Shown here: piece by piece, positions 15,841-26,445 of the stretch
Layout of the letters: each line of letters begins with the position of its first letter
Numbering within the stretch: position 1 is the first letter of the stretch
Source: Scenedesmus sp. ARA3
Taxonomy: Eukaryota > Chlorophyta > Chlorophyceae > Sphaeropleales > Scenedesmaceae
Assembly (NCBI GenBank): GCA_004335835.1
Contig: RWJK01001977.1
Coordinates: 373,045-437,044, forward strand
Reading direction: 5' to 3'
Length of the DNA: 64,000 nt
Notes under the pieces: generated by a model
Seen by the model: the letters and a program-made list of their open reading frames with translations, nothing else
What the model was told of the DNA's origin: nothing
Database searches by the model: none
Program-made: the position numbers and the translations under genes

Positions 15841-16145
15841 GCTGTCGCAGATGGATGCCAAGTGGCTGGGTGACGAGTACAGCAAAGTGCCAGGCGTACC
15901 CAAAAAGGTGCGGCAAAGCAGCCACAGCAGCAGCAGCAGCAGTAGCAGCAGCAGTAGCGGCAGTACCAGCAGCAGCAACAGCGGGTCATGGTGCCTGCGG
16001 CTCTTCTGCGCCAACCTTACTGCCACCCCTCACTGCTTGAGACAACAAAGCTCTTGCTCAGCACTCAAAACCGCTGCTCTTGAGCTGGATGTGGAGCGCA
16101 CGAGGTGCGTGACTGGGGCTATTGTAATGTTCATGCGTCACCATC

Positions 16146-16196
<51 letters not shown>

Positions 16197-18176
16197 GCCG
16201 CCGCCAGGTGGACTTCATGCAGGCTGGCGTGATTGAGTTCAAGGACAGGCCTGGCAAGCCGGTGCTGGCCGTGGAGCACCTCATAGAGGGAGACTACGTC
16301 AAGTACAACAGCAACAGGTAAGCGGCGAGCGCAGCGCAGCAATCAGAATTTTTTACAGCAGCTTTACAGCAAGAGCGTGCTGTGCTGTGAAATGCAAAAG
16401 CAAGACAGCAACTTGATAAATAAGCAACACAGCTATACAGGAACAGTGGTGCGGCGCAGCACCTGTGCGTTGCAAACGGTCGCCAAGGGCGCAGTGGGGT
16501 GTGTGCAGCGCCGCAGGTGTTACACAGCAGCCTGCACACAAGTAATTGCATTGCGTTTCAGCACCTTGTCTAGGGCGACCATGTCAAATACAACAGCAGC
16601 AGGTGCGGCGTGCAGCAGACCAAGAAACAGGTATGCACCCATGTATCAGCAGCACGTGCATTGCACTGTCTGCGGGATGAACATCTTGCATTGGTAAAAT
16701 ATGCAGACAGCTGCTGGGGATGTTGGCGCAGGAGCACATAAAAATTCTTTCTCCCCAATGCTGCCCGCCGCACTTTGTTCCGCCATCACAACTCTGCTTG
16801 CTGTGCCTCCAGTGGCTATGTGGCTACCTCGCCGCTGCCGCTGGCGCCCTGCGGCTTTGAGAGCAGCACCAGCAATGGCACCCAGCAGCAGCAGCAGCAG
16901 CAGCAGAGCGGGTCGTCGCTGGCCAGCGCTGTGAGCCTGAACAGCCAGGAGCAGGCGCTGCGCAACACGCCGCAGGCCTTCAGTCACTTCACCTTTGAGT
17001 TCACACAGGTGCGGCAACCAAAAGGATATGCAATATCCTTTTGCATATGCGTGTGCACTAGCACGTATGCAATAGCACACATGCACAATTGGTCAAGGCA
17101 TTGGATGACATCATAACAGGGTCCAGGTTTGAACTGCATGTACCGCACAAGCATGCTGCCGCATGAGGGAACTGAGGACCGGCTAGATTGCTTGCATGTG
17201 GGGTCCTATAGTATCTTGGGTTCAGCCTGTCCAGCCAGGGTGCAGGCCACACACGCTGCAGGGCTTCAGCCACTTCACCTTTGAGTTCACACAGGTGCGG
17301 CAACCAGAGGAAGATGCGTGTGCCAGCACGAATGTACAGCTGGTCGAGGTATCAGATGACAGCATGAAGGGTTCAGGGTTGGTGTACTGCCCGTGCTGTT
17401 GCGTGAGGCAACTGAGGACAGGCTCGGGTGCTTGCGTATTGGGTTTTGCAGTACCTACAGCCAGGCCGCACACGCCGCAGGGCTTCAGCCACTTCACATT
17501 CGAGTTCAGGGCGTGGACATCCAGGGCGTGGGCCACGTGCTTTCATGTGTGTCGCTTCACTCTCTTATTGTGCTGGTTTCTGTCTGTTGCTCCTGCCGCA
17601 GGGCAGCGCGCTGTGTGTTGACATCCAGGGAGTTGGGGACCTCTACACCGACCCGCAGATACACACGCTGGACGGCCAGGGATACGGCGACGGCAACCTG
17701 GCGCTGCGCGGTGAGGGGCCCGGCTTTGCTGCGGTGAGGGGCAGCAGCATGCTGTGTATATCCAAGGTTTGTTGGTTTTGCAGTGCATGTGCTGTGCACG
17801 ATGCCGCATCACATTTGCTGGGGTGTGCTGGCATGCACTACTGTGTGACGTTGAGTGCCTGGCGACGGCAACCTGCCGCTGCGCGGTGCGGCTGGCTGCT
17901 GCATCGAGTGGCGCTCTGCGCTGGGCGGATGGGGGGCGGGGGTAGGAGTAGGGGTAGGAGTAGGGGAGGGGTTGCGGGCAGGGGTGGGGGTGGGGTTTAG
18001 AGCATGTGGTGCTGAGGGTGAGAGAGTGCAGTATGCTGTGTTTTGTTGAGTGTGTCTCTGGCTGTCGCAGTGCACGTGACGCAACAATGCTGCATTGCGT
18101 TGACTGGGGCGCCAGTGCGCTGGCACATGCTGCTGTGTGCTGTTAGGTTGCGTGACGATTATTTTTGCTCAACACA

Positions 18177-18215
<39 letters not shown>

Positions 18216-21200
18216 GCCGCGCCAGGCATGGCGCTATTCTTCCGCACGCATGAGTGCAACGCGCTGTGCAGCAAGCTGGGCCTGCGGGCCTTTGACAGGT
18301 GTGCGCCTGACGTGGCGGCGCAGGTGAGGCACAAGCAGTAAGCCGGCAGAGCATGCATGTACATGCTGGCCTGGGGCTGCAGCAGCTGCGTGTTAGTCGT
18401 TCTACTTTGCACCTTCTGTTGTGGCAGCGTGTTTTGCTGCAGGTAGTGCTTGGAAGACATTGCCAGGCCAGGTACGCTTCCTGGAAAGTAGAAAATAACA
18501 CACACAACATACAGTCAGTCATCATGCCGCTGAACCTGCTGCGGTACTGCTGCTGATGTTGTCCCATTTTGCTGTGTCAACCCCGCCTGCTGCTGCCAGG
18601 GCTACACCAGCAGCAGCAGCACCGGCAACAGCGGCACCATGTTCCGCTGCCTGAACCGCAGCATGACCGTAGCCAACCGGCTGCGGGCGCAGCGTGTAAA
18701 GGAGCAGCAGAAGGCACCCTTCAGGAGCCAGGCGCAGCTGCTGGCACAGCTCGAGGTGCGGCAGAGGCAGTGTGGTTGTGGTGCATGGCAGCATGTTTTA
18801 CAGTTTCTGTCATGGAGCAGCAGAAGGCACATTTCAGGATCCAGGCGCAGCTGCTGGCACAGCTGGTGGTGCGGCAGACCATGCAGATAGCAAAGGACTG
18901 TCTGTGGCGCATGAGAGCGTGCTTTCGTTCTGATGTAGGTGCTCACTCTCTTGCGACCAGCATGCAGCCCGAAGGACTTGGTATAATAATGTGCCGAACC
19001 CGCTGTCCAAAACCATGTCCTTGCTGCTGTACTTTCCGTGCAGTCCGCGCCACTGCGGCCGCCTGCGGAAGCCCTGGTGCACTGGGAGGCCAGCCGGCTG
19101 TATGCAGAAACAGTCACGCTGCCTGAGCTGCGGCCTGCAGAGGACCCCGATGATGCACGCTCAGGGGGCCTGTTCCACCTGGTGACTGCTGCTGCTAAGG
19201 GCTTGGCACTGGCGCAGCTGGTGCTGGCGTGGTGAGAGCGTGCTGCAGTGAACGTCGTGCTGCGGGGTTGCGGCAGAACAACAAACAAATTGGTTGCTCG
19301 ATGCACTCGCTGTTTGCTTGACGTGCTACAAGCTGCTTCTGCTGCCGCTGCCGCTGCTTCCTCTGCCGCGTTCTGCCACCTGGGCCTGCAGCCCAGCACA
19401 CCCTGCGTGTATGACACTGCCTCACATGTGCTGTACCACTGCTGTGCTGCTCCTGCTGCTGCTGTTGACAGCGGCCACATGGGCCTGCAGCCCAGCAGCA
19501 CGCAGCTCTCACACCTGCTGGCTGCTGCGCGTGACAGCGGCGAGCTGAAGCAGCTGCCCTGCATGGCGCTGCGCTACACGCAGCTGGCTGCTGAGCGCGG
19601 CATTGCCTCTGCAGCAGCAGCGCTGGGCTATGCATACACCACAGGTGGGGTGACCAGGCACGAGGCGGAATTAGTGCAAAGCGTCAGCCGTCTGGGGACG
19701 GGTTGTGCTGCAGCATAGTAGGTAACGGACCTCCTACACGGCTACGTGGCCAAATCACAGACTGGTTTGATGTGCCTAGACTAGCATGCATGATGGTGCA
19801 GCAAAGTCAGCTGCTCTGCATGGCGCTGCGCTACACGCAGCTGGCAGCGGAGCGGGGCATCGCTTCGGCAGCAGCAGCGCTGGCCTAAGCATACGCCACA
19901 CGTGGATCAGCAGGCAGGGGAACGTAGGCACAGCATGCTTACACCACAAAACTGCTTGCAGGAAACGCGTGAGCACCTACTGCTGCCTCCGCAGCAAGCG
20001 ATTGTGTTACATGTGGCGCAGCTGGAGCATGCACTGCTGCAAAGTTCATTGTTGCGAGCAGCACAATGCACACATATAATGCATTGCTGCACTCTCTATC
20101 ACCACGCAAATTTGTCGCTCACAATGGCACGATGCGACACACTGATTACATTGCTGCACTCCCTGTCTCTCCACCCAGGCGATGGAGTGGGCCTGGGTGC
20201 ACTGCCAGGCCCTCAGCCAGCCCAGGCAGTCAAGTGGCTGCGCATCGCCCTGGCTGCATCAGCCAGCGCTGACGGCATAGCTGGCGAGGGCGACGACACA
20301 TTCACCACAACCCCTGACGGCCTCAACCCCCGCAGGGGCCTGAAGAATGCGGCTACAAAGCCCTCGTTCCTCAAGCGCAACAGCAGCAACGGCAGGGCTG
20401 CTGCTGTGGTCAACGGCAGCTTTGTAGGGCCGTGCATTGGCGACGATGGCCTGGCAGTGGGCAGCATGTTTGCAATTGCAGACCAGCTGGGCACGGCTGC
20501 TGAGGCTGCACTGGCTGCTGCGCGCAGCGAGTTTGATGCTGCTGCAGAGGAGGAGGGCAAGGTGGGTTCGTGTGGTGGTGTTTTTGTGTATAATGTACCA
20601 TGCAATTATGTTGCATCTGTGCTGCATGGAGTTGTTGCTGCGCAGAAGGAGAGCAAGGTGAGGAACGGGCAACTTGTCTGAAGCATCTCCAGTCTATCTA
20701 ATGCTGTTGCAGCTGCACAGGGACAACGCTCAGAGCTCAGCACCCACCGAAGTGCCAGGACGTAGCCCTTGTCAGCCGTGCCTGCTGTGTGGCTCAACAA
20801 TCTCTGCCATGCAGCTACTCACATCTTCACTGCAATCACTTGGCGCGTTTGCCTGCCGCTCTTCAACTGCTGCAGCTGCTGCCTGGTGGTGACCGGGCCC
20901 GCTACGAGCTGCTGGCAGACCTAGGGGAGCTGCTGCTGGCGGGTGACACAGCAGGTGCGTGCAGCTGCTGGGCGGTTTGCACCGCATCTGGCGCGCATGT
21001 GTTGGTTTTCTGCTGTTTGCGGGTGACCCTGCAGGTGTGCGCGGCTGCTGTGCGCTGCACGGCGCTTGTCAGCGACTTCAGTGTGCATGGTAGCTAGTGC
21101 ATGTGTGGATGCTTGCTGCTGCAAACCATCCATACATAACTCCCGCCTGCGGCAGGCAGCAGGTGGGCAGTTGCATGCTCTGTATAATGCATCTCAACTG

Positions 21201-21538
21201 CAGTTGATGACGGTTGCGACGGGTGGCATACAAGCATGCAATATTGGAGCTGCAGGGGCGCCATTACAATAGTATTGCTTGTCACAATTTTCTTCCATGC
21301 AACACCCTTTGCAGAGCCATGCACAACAGCAGCAGCATCAGCGGCTGGCGACGTCGAGGAGCAGCCGCTGCTGGTGCTTGCACAGGACGCTGCTGCTGCT
21401 GCAGAGGCCTTCACGGAGGCTGCAGAGGAGGCTGCGGCTGCCTTCAAGGGCAAGCTGTCGCAGCGCTACTTTGAGCGCGCAGTTGCGGCTGAGGCGGCAG
21501 CAGAATGCAGCGAGGGTGCTGCAGGAGGAGATGCCTGA
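12387..21538 (+). CDS. eEF2K: Eukaryotic elongation factor 2 kinase (alpha-kinase family) with Sel1-like C-terminus
   Basis: Seventeen exons phase perfectly into 843 codons: 12387-12500, 12808-13112, 13860-13976, 14647-14684, 14992-15088, 15423-15510, 15851-15907, 16208-16317, 16813-17008, 17602-17710, 18226-18323, 18600-18755, 19044-19231, 19472-19644, 20179-20561, 20876-20954 and 21315-21538. The alpha-kinase domain (about aa 140-445) has MRECYAMKKLS, the FVAKRY ATP-site lysine, IEFKDRPGKP, YVKYNSN, FSHFTFE (zinc His), VDIQGVGDLYTDPQIHT and the zinc motif H-x-C-x3-C in FFRTHECNALC. The Gly-rich loop reads GDGNLALRG, with Ala where the human loop has Gly. Sel1-type helices (MALRYTQLAAERG, YELLADLGELLL, AFTEAAEEA) match the human C-terminus. 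The family phosphorylates eEF2 and slows translation elongation. The N-terminal 140 aa are low complexity, and I see no clear calmodulin site. Human eEF2K is 725 aa. Confidence 0.93.
13541..14243 (+). repeat. Echo copies flanking both sides of eEF2K exon 3
   Basis: The start of exon 3 with its acceptor (GCAG then CACCAGCCGCAGCCGCTGG, true start 13860) is preceded by copies at about 13541 (diverged), 13666 and 13769. The last two keep AG and are followed by the same intron phrase (TTGAGCAAACACTT). The end of exon 3 with its donor (CATGGAGGTGGTCACACG, then ACACAGGTGCGG, true end 13976) is followed by copies at about 14061-14113 and 14200-14243. Confidence 0.9.
14754..14809 (+). repeat. CAG array inside an eEF2K intron
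   Basis: About 16 CAG units interrupted by one TAG lie in the intron after exon 4 (14684). This is an exception to the rule that intronic triplet arrays read CTG on the sense strand. Confidence 0.85.
16560..16606 (+). repeat. Decayed echo of the eEF2K exon 8 end
   Basis: This stretch resembles 16275-16322, the end of exon 8 with its donor. It shares AGCACCT, AGGG, GTCAA, TACAACAGCA and a final CAGGT. It lies about 285 bp downstream, inside the intron. Confidence 0.65.
16970..17539 (+). repeat. Tandem copies of the eEF2K exon 9 end, the last one fused to a copy of the exon 10 start
   Basis: The exon 9 end, TTCAGTCACTTCACC to donor GTGCGGCAACC (ends 17008), recurs at 17261-17305 with the identical donor context. 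It recurs again at 17481-17507, where the donor is missing and the sequence continues into GGGCGTGGACATCCAGGGCG, a copy of the exon 10 start (true start 17602). Intron sequence between the copies is also repeated (ACTGAGGAC, GGTTCAG). Confidence 0.9.
17742..17890 (+). repeat. Partial echo of eEF2K exon 10, start and end
   Basis: 17742-17775 resembles the exon 10 start (GCTGTGT.. ATCCA). 17860-17890 copies its end: GGCGACGGCAACCTG, then GCTGCGCGGT, against the true end at 17710. The middle of the exon is absent or decayed. Confidence 0.7.
17929..18000 (+). repeat. G-rich tract in an eEF2K intron
   Basis: Runs of four to six G separated by TA, TAGGA or CAG form a 70-nt purine-rich block on the sense strand. 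Four or more G-tracts in register could fold as a quadruplex; this is prediction from composition only. Confidence 0.6.
18812..18878 (+). repeat. Echo of the eEF2K exon 12 end with donor
   Basis: This copies 18704-18770 at about 108 bp offset. GAGCAGCAGAAGGCAC, the CAGGCGCAGCTGCTGGCAC block and the donor GTGCGGCAGA are kept. Confidence 0.85.
19374..19405 (+). repeat. Echo of the eEF2K exon 14 start
   Basis: CCAC, then TGGGCCTGCAGCCCAGCA, repeats the exon 14 start (true start 19472) about 100 bp upstream. The acceptor AG is not preserved. Confidence 0.7.
19803..19902 (+). repeat. Echo of the second half of eEF2K exon 14 with an in-frame stop
   Basis: About 100 bp copy the Sel1-coding end of exon 14 (19549-19650). 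GCATGGCGCTGCGCTACACG is perfect. A TAA at 19886-19888 replaces the Tyr codon of the original, so the copy cannot be a coding exon in the same frame. Confidence 0.85.
20632..21060 (+). repeat. Echoes of the eEF2K exon 15 and exon 16 ends
   Basis: 20632-20664 (GCGCAGAAGGAGAGCAAGGTG) resembles the exon 15 end and donor (about 20540-20568). 21015-21060 (TTTGCGGGTGACCCTGCAGG, then a GT) resembles the exon 16 end and donor (20936-20985). Each copy lies in the following intron. Confidence 0.7.
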
Positions 21539-22361
21539 CAGCAATAGGTGGAGGTTGTGTTTTCCCGAGCGATTGTCGAGTCCTACTCATGATTGCTTGT
21601 CGCAAATGGGCCCCTAGAAGGTCGTGAAGGTCCTGAAAAGGTCAAGAAATACTAGTACCGTAGTAACGCTTCATGATTTGATGCTATGGCTTGATGAGTA
21701 ACATGATGATGATGATTTGACAGCCTGAATGATAAGTTTAGGTGATTAGATTTGACAGCGATTTTGGACCATAACTGCACTTTAAATAGGGCTCAAAATA
21801 CCTTCTCCTGAACATATGACACCCTTATTAACCCTGGTTTGTCAGATTTACCCTGTAAGACTCTACCTGTCAACTCTTGAACGCTTGTGCATTACTACGC
21901 AGCTCAATGGGTTACCAGTGATGCAAGCTTGCAGCAATTGCTGCACGTGCTTGTGCACTCCAGGACTGGCCATGACACTGCTTACAGGCCATGGTTTGTG
22001 GCCCACGCTGTTGGGGCCCTACTAGGGGCAGGTGCTACCCGAATGTCAGCTGCAGATGCAAAAGGTGAGTTACATATGTAGGAAGGACCCTGTGTAACGC
22101 TGAGCCCACAGCTTTGCAGCAAGGGCCCCTAAGCCCTAGGGCGCGTGACCGTCATGAACAGTGCTTTAGCTCAGTGCTCTTGCTTGAGTTGATACAAGAA
22201 CGTCTAGAATTCCAAAATCTACGTATCTTCGGCTGCGCACTGTCTTAGCCGCTTCTCTGTTTGTGATCAGTACGTAAAGAGCATCACCGGTCAAGCTTGC
22301 CTACCCGTTGTTTAATCCAGACAATTCATCGCGAAATTCTGAATCCAGACTTGTTCCTTAC
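21539..22361. other. Intergenic stretch between eEF2K and the BTB-like gene
   Basis: No coding signal is evident. It is AT-richer, with a short ATG/ATT-rich patch at 21700-21740. It should hold the eEF2K 3' UTR and the BTB promoter, but I see no decisive motif. Confidence 0.5.
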
Positions 22362-23578
22362 ATGGCGACGGGCAGCAAGCAGAGCAGCTTCGCTGATTTT
22401 GCAGCAGGCACGGACCCCAACATCACTATCATTACAGCTGATGGTGGCCGCATCCCGGCACATGATCAGGTGAGTTGAGTATTGGCAACAGGATAATGAT
22501 GATCTTGGAGGCTTCAGCTGTATCATGCTGGGCCAACTGCAGCATTGGTTCTGCTGCAGCACGCTGTCCAAAGTAGCTTCCAGGAGCTTTGCGGCAGCAT
22601 GCCGTGCACATATGCTTGCAGGAAACGCTGATGCTTTGTTTCAAAGACCTGATGACTCCTTTTGAACCAGTCCAATGCTGTGGCTGTGTGTTTACGCAGG
22701 TGCTGCGGCTGGTGAGCAGCTGCATGCATGCAGCTATGCGTATGCGCGAGTCTCCCGCAAGCGACACCTGGGACCTGCGCGGCCTGGTGGTCAACGGCAG
22801 GTCAGTGAGCCGTTTCACAGTCACAGCAGTGCTGTCCGAGGTGTACAGCGGCATGGGAGCTCTGGGCTGGAAGTTAGGTCCCAGCTCAGGACGATACAGC
22901 TTGGCACAGCTGTATCGCATGCTGTGGTTTGCTGATGCAGTGGGCTGCAGCAGCGTGATGAGTCTGCTTGCAGGAAGCTTCAGCAGCAGCGTGCGAGCAG
23001 AGCTGGTGTGCAGCGTGGCGGCCAGCAGCAGTGGGGAAGGCGCAGCGGCAGCAGGCGACAAAGGTGGCGCAGCCGGCAGCGAGCTGGTGACACTGAAGCT
23101 GGACACCATCTACAAGATTGTAACCAAGTTCCCCAAACTCATCGGAGGCCGCGTCAGGTTGCGGCCACCTGCCAGGGAGCTCAGGTGTATGGCGCGCGAG
23201 CCACATGCTAAACTCTGTTTTGTGAAGGCGCTCAGCACTCAGCAGGAGGAGCAGCTGCTGCAGCAGCTGGCGCAGCAGCTGGAGGAGCTGCTGTTTGTGG
23301 CGTTCAGGCTGCATGTGAAGGAGCTGCAGAAGGCAGCGCTGCGCTTCCTGAACATCAGCGTGAGGCACCTCATGCGGAACCGTAACTGGTGGGCAGACGA
23401 GGCCAACTTCTCCCAGCGAGTGCTGGCTGCAGCAGGCAGCGCTAGCGGCGAGGAGCTGCTGCGCCGCAACGACATGGGAGACATCATTGACCCTCCCCAC
23501 CCCGCGCTTCCCCCGTACACCCCGATCAACCAGGGCAGCTCAACCAGTGCCCTCCTTCAACTGCTAATTAGTTTATAA
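22362..23578 (+). CDS. BTB/POZ-like domain protein
   Basis: Two exons, 22362-22469 and 22700-23578, join in phase 0 to give 328 aa. The start fits a BTB fold: an N-terminal ITIITADGGRIPAHDQ strand-loop, then VLRLVSSCMHAAM, a WDLRGLVVNG beta element, and a VLSEVYSG helix, where canonical BTB domains have V-F..L..F/Y.Y. The C-terminal half is helical, with a conserved-looking LRFLNISVRHLMRNRNWW. BTB proteins commonly bridge cullin-3 ubiquitin ligases or oligomerise; no partner domain (BACK, Kelch, MATH) is clear here. The ATG at 22362 gives the only phase-consistent first exon. The family call rests on pattern, not alignment. Confidence 0.6.
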
Positions 23579-23758
23579 ACTAACACTGCATGTTGTTGTA
23601 GCTATCTGCATTCTTGGGGCTGCTTTCAAAGCCTCTAATGCAGCACTCTTGTCTGTGTTGTTTCAAGACTGTCCTATATGCTGCCGTGTGGACCTGCATC
23701 TGGCTGCAATGCCTCCTGCATGGAATCAAGGTGTGAGAACATACATAGATGTTGCAAA

Positions 23759-24075
23759 GCCATAGGGTTTCCTTTCGATGCAAGTCCGCCACAGCATGGA
23801 TGCAATGAGCATGCAATGAGAATGCAACCACAATGCAACGATAAACATAATCTTGAGGAATCTAGGGGTAAACACCCTCTGCGAGCCCGAAAAAAACCCG
23901 GATTCGGGTTCTACATGTTCTAATACCTTTGTTCCTTCAGTTTCGCGGCCAGGCGCCCAGTAAATAGTGAGATATCCACGATCGAATCTTCATTGCAATT
24001 GCAATGCAGTTGCAACGTGCGTGCAACGCTTGCCATTCGCGGTGGCGGAATTGCATCGAAAGGAAACCCTATGGC
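23759..24075. mobile_element. Small non-autonomous inverted-repeat element (MITE or foldback-like)
   Basis: A 34-bp terminal inverted repeat starting GCCATAGGGTTTCCTTTCGA (23759-23792) is matched by its complement at 24042-24075 with one mismatch. The 317-bp unit has no coding capacity. Its subterminal parts are rich in TGCAA/TTGCA repeats, and it contains a small internal hairpin (CCCGAA..TTCGGG) near 23890-23910. TGCAAAG occurs just left of the element and six bases to the right, so a target-site duplication is possible but not clean. Confidence 0.7.
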
Positions 24076-24487
24076 AGTCCTGCAAAGGGCTTTGCTTAGG
24101 CAGGCACAATGGGCAACTTTCGCCGGTTGTTCTCGCATCAAATTTTACATGTTACCTTGAATTGTTCGTGACGTGCCTGCGCAGCGGCGCCTAGCGGCTA
24201 CAGTTTGCAGGCAGGCTGTACAATGTGTACATCATGCTGCTCAGCATGCCCGGCGGTACCGCCTGTACCGGTACAGGCACTGCCTCCTGCTAGCACTGCT
24301 AGCATCAGCAGAGCAAGATATGGTCTCCTGTTTGCGCTATGTAACATTGGTGATTTGTTCTTTCTATGTCACGCTAACTTGGCTTGGGCGACTGTGCGCG
24401 TGACATAAACCTAGCGTGATCGTGATGGGAGATGAGGCCACCGATCACGCCGTGCCGATGGAGGCCACAGAACGCGCAAGCACATTG

Positions 24488-24494
24488 TATAAAA
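24488..24494 (+). promoter_or_regulatory. Probable TATA box of the small hydrophilic protein gene
   Basis: TATAAAA lies 94 bp upstream of the ATG at 24588, a normal distance for a core promoter with a short 5' UTR. Confidence 0.4.
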
Positions 24495-24587
24495 CCAGCA
24501 GGTTGCATTCAAAAAGGCATTATCAAGTGACAATTTCCACAGTTTTGATCGTAGCTTCGCGCTTACGCTTTCTTCTACAGCAACAGC

Positions 24588-25272
24588 ATGCAGCAGGTCC
24601 ACATCACCGAGGCCGGCAACAGGGCTGAGGCCGAGTCCCGTGGCATGCCGGCTGTAAGCGGAGACGAGAAGAACCAGCAGATGCAGCAGAAGGTGCGGGG
24701 TTGTTGCGGTACACCAGCTGAATGCATTGCTGCTAGCAGTGCTGTGCAGTTTGCTCATGATCATCAGTGTCCCGCTGAGCATGTGCAGAAGAAATCTGCC
24801 ATTTCAGTTCACGTGATATACCAGAGATGCTAGCTAGGCAGCAGCATACATGCGTGGTGTGCATGCAGTAAACTGCCTGGCTTCCCACATGGCTTCCCAC
24901 ATGGCTTCCCACATGGCTTCCCCTGAGATCATGTGTACCAGCAGCACCCCATGGGGTGTTGGCCTACAGAGCCTGTGGGAGCCAGTCCTGCCAACAGTTA
25001 GCGGCCGCCTCAACACGCCTGATTAAGATGCCCTGATGTATTGGATCGCCGATGTCAGCACTCATCGGCAACTAGAAAGCAGCAGCTGTTATTGAGGAAG
25101 GCATCCTGCAGACAGTAAAAGCCAGCAACCTAAGCACCAGCCGTCCTACAGCTGCATTCACAGTGCATTGTTTGACATGGCATACGGTGAGCCAGAGCAT
25201 ATATTTGGCCGTGTGCTGCATTGTGCCTTGGCATTCCTGATGGTCGTCCTGCTGCTGCTGCTGCTGCTGCTG

Positions 25273-25313
<41 letters not shown>

Positions 25314-25317
25314 GCTG

Positions 25318-25357
<40 letters not shown>

Positions 25358-26038
25358 GCTGCGCTGCTGCAGGCGCTCGACCCCTCCAGTGACTTTCCTG
25401 ACGCTCCACTGGACTCCCCTCAGCAGCTGCAGGCGGTGGCGGACAACCAGGGGCCAGCAGGCAGCCACCAGGGCATGCAAGTGCGTCAGCCTATCCTTTC
25501 TCCTTCCTCTGAGAGTCTGCCATTTGCTTCTGATGCATTGCTCCAGCTGGGCACTTGTCAGCTTGCAAGGTGCCTTGCAAGGTGAATCATAAAAGCTCTC
25601 ACATCTTGAGCAGGTTATGTGGTCGCTCCCTGCGAAGGCCGGATCCAGTCCACATTCCTGCTTGCATCCCCATGTCCCCACCCTTGTCTGTCACAGTTGC
25701 TGTATCAAGTGCCCTGCCTGCCCTGCGCTGCTGCTCTGCCCGGCCTGCTGCAGACCGGCGACAAGATGGCCATCAAGGCCCCAGTGGCTGGCAAGTCAGG
25801 CCAGCAGGACCAACGGGGCGACACAGTGGCTGGTATGAACAAGTGAGCAGGCTGCCGTGCGCTGGCAGGTGGCCAAAAGTAACACCATGCATCCACTGCA
25901 TCTTGCCCGGTGTCAGTGAATGAGGTTTCAGCCCTCAGTGTCAAGGCATCACAGAGTTTGAAAAACGCAACCATGCACGCATTGCGTTGTAGGTTGTGCT
26001 CCTGAACTGCAATGCGTGGCTTGACGTGGTTGCTGAGG

Positions 26039-26100
<62 letters not shown>

Positions 26101-26150
26101 NNNNNNNNNNNNNNNNNNNNNNNNNNNNNNNNNNNNNNNNNNNNNNNNNN

Positions 26151-26210
<60 letters not shown>

Positions 26211-26336
26211 AATGTTGCTATATATGGCTGCAGGGGTGTAGGTGACTTTGTTGCCGGCCTGGGTGACACTGAAGCTGGCCGTAAGGGCGCGGGAGGCGTG
26301 GACTTCTCCAACGCTGCAGGCATGGGCGGCCTGTGA
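24588..26336 (+). CDS. Small hydrophilic protein of unknown function
   Basis: Four exons, 24588-24692, 25373-25480, 25754-25842 and 26234-26336, join in consistent phases into about 134 aa ending in TGA. The protein is polar and Gln/Gly/Asp-rich. It has no signal peptide, membrane segment or Cys. The C-terminus is Gly-rich (VGDFVAGLGDTEAGRKGAGG). Such composition recalls hydrophilin or LEA-like stress proteins, but I recognise no motif and leave the function open. Introns 1 and 3 end in long CTG arrays next to the acceptor (25248-25372 and 26041-26210); the third contains a sequencing gap. Confidence 0.7.
24879..24922 (+). repeat. 12-bp tandem repeat
   Basis: GGCTTCCCACAT is repeated 3.7 times without mismatch, in the first intron of the small hydrophilic protein gene. 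Confidence 0.9.
26101..26150. other. Assembly gap inside a CTG array
   Basis: Fifty N flanked on both sides by uninterrupted GCT/CTG repeat. The round number suggests a placeholder, so the true array is at least 110 bp and probably longer. It lies in an intron just upstream of the acceptor at 26233. Confidence 0.95.
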
Positions 26337-26387
26337 GATGCTACAGATTGTGCGTCATTGCGCTGTTACAGTTGTAGGAATAAGGGC

Positions 26388-26445
26388 ACCGTGCCGGGAT
26401 GTGTGGACTTGTGTAGCGCTACAGGCATGGGGAGCCGTTGAGATG
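26388..26445 (+). repeat. Echo of the terminal exon including its stop
   Basis: About 50 bp after the stop at 26336, the end of the last exon recurs in diverged form: GTGGACTT, then ACAGGCATGGG, and a terminal TGAGATGC matching the original TGA context. Confidence 0.75.
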
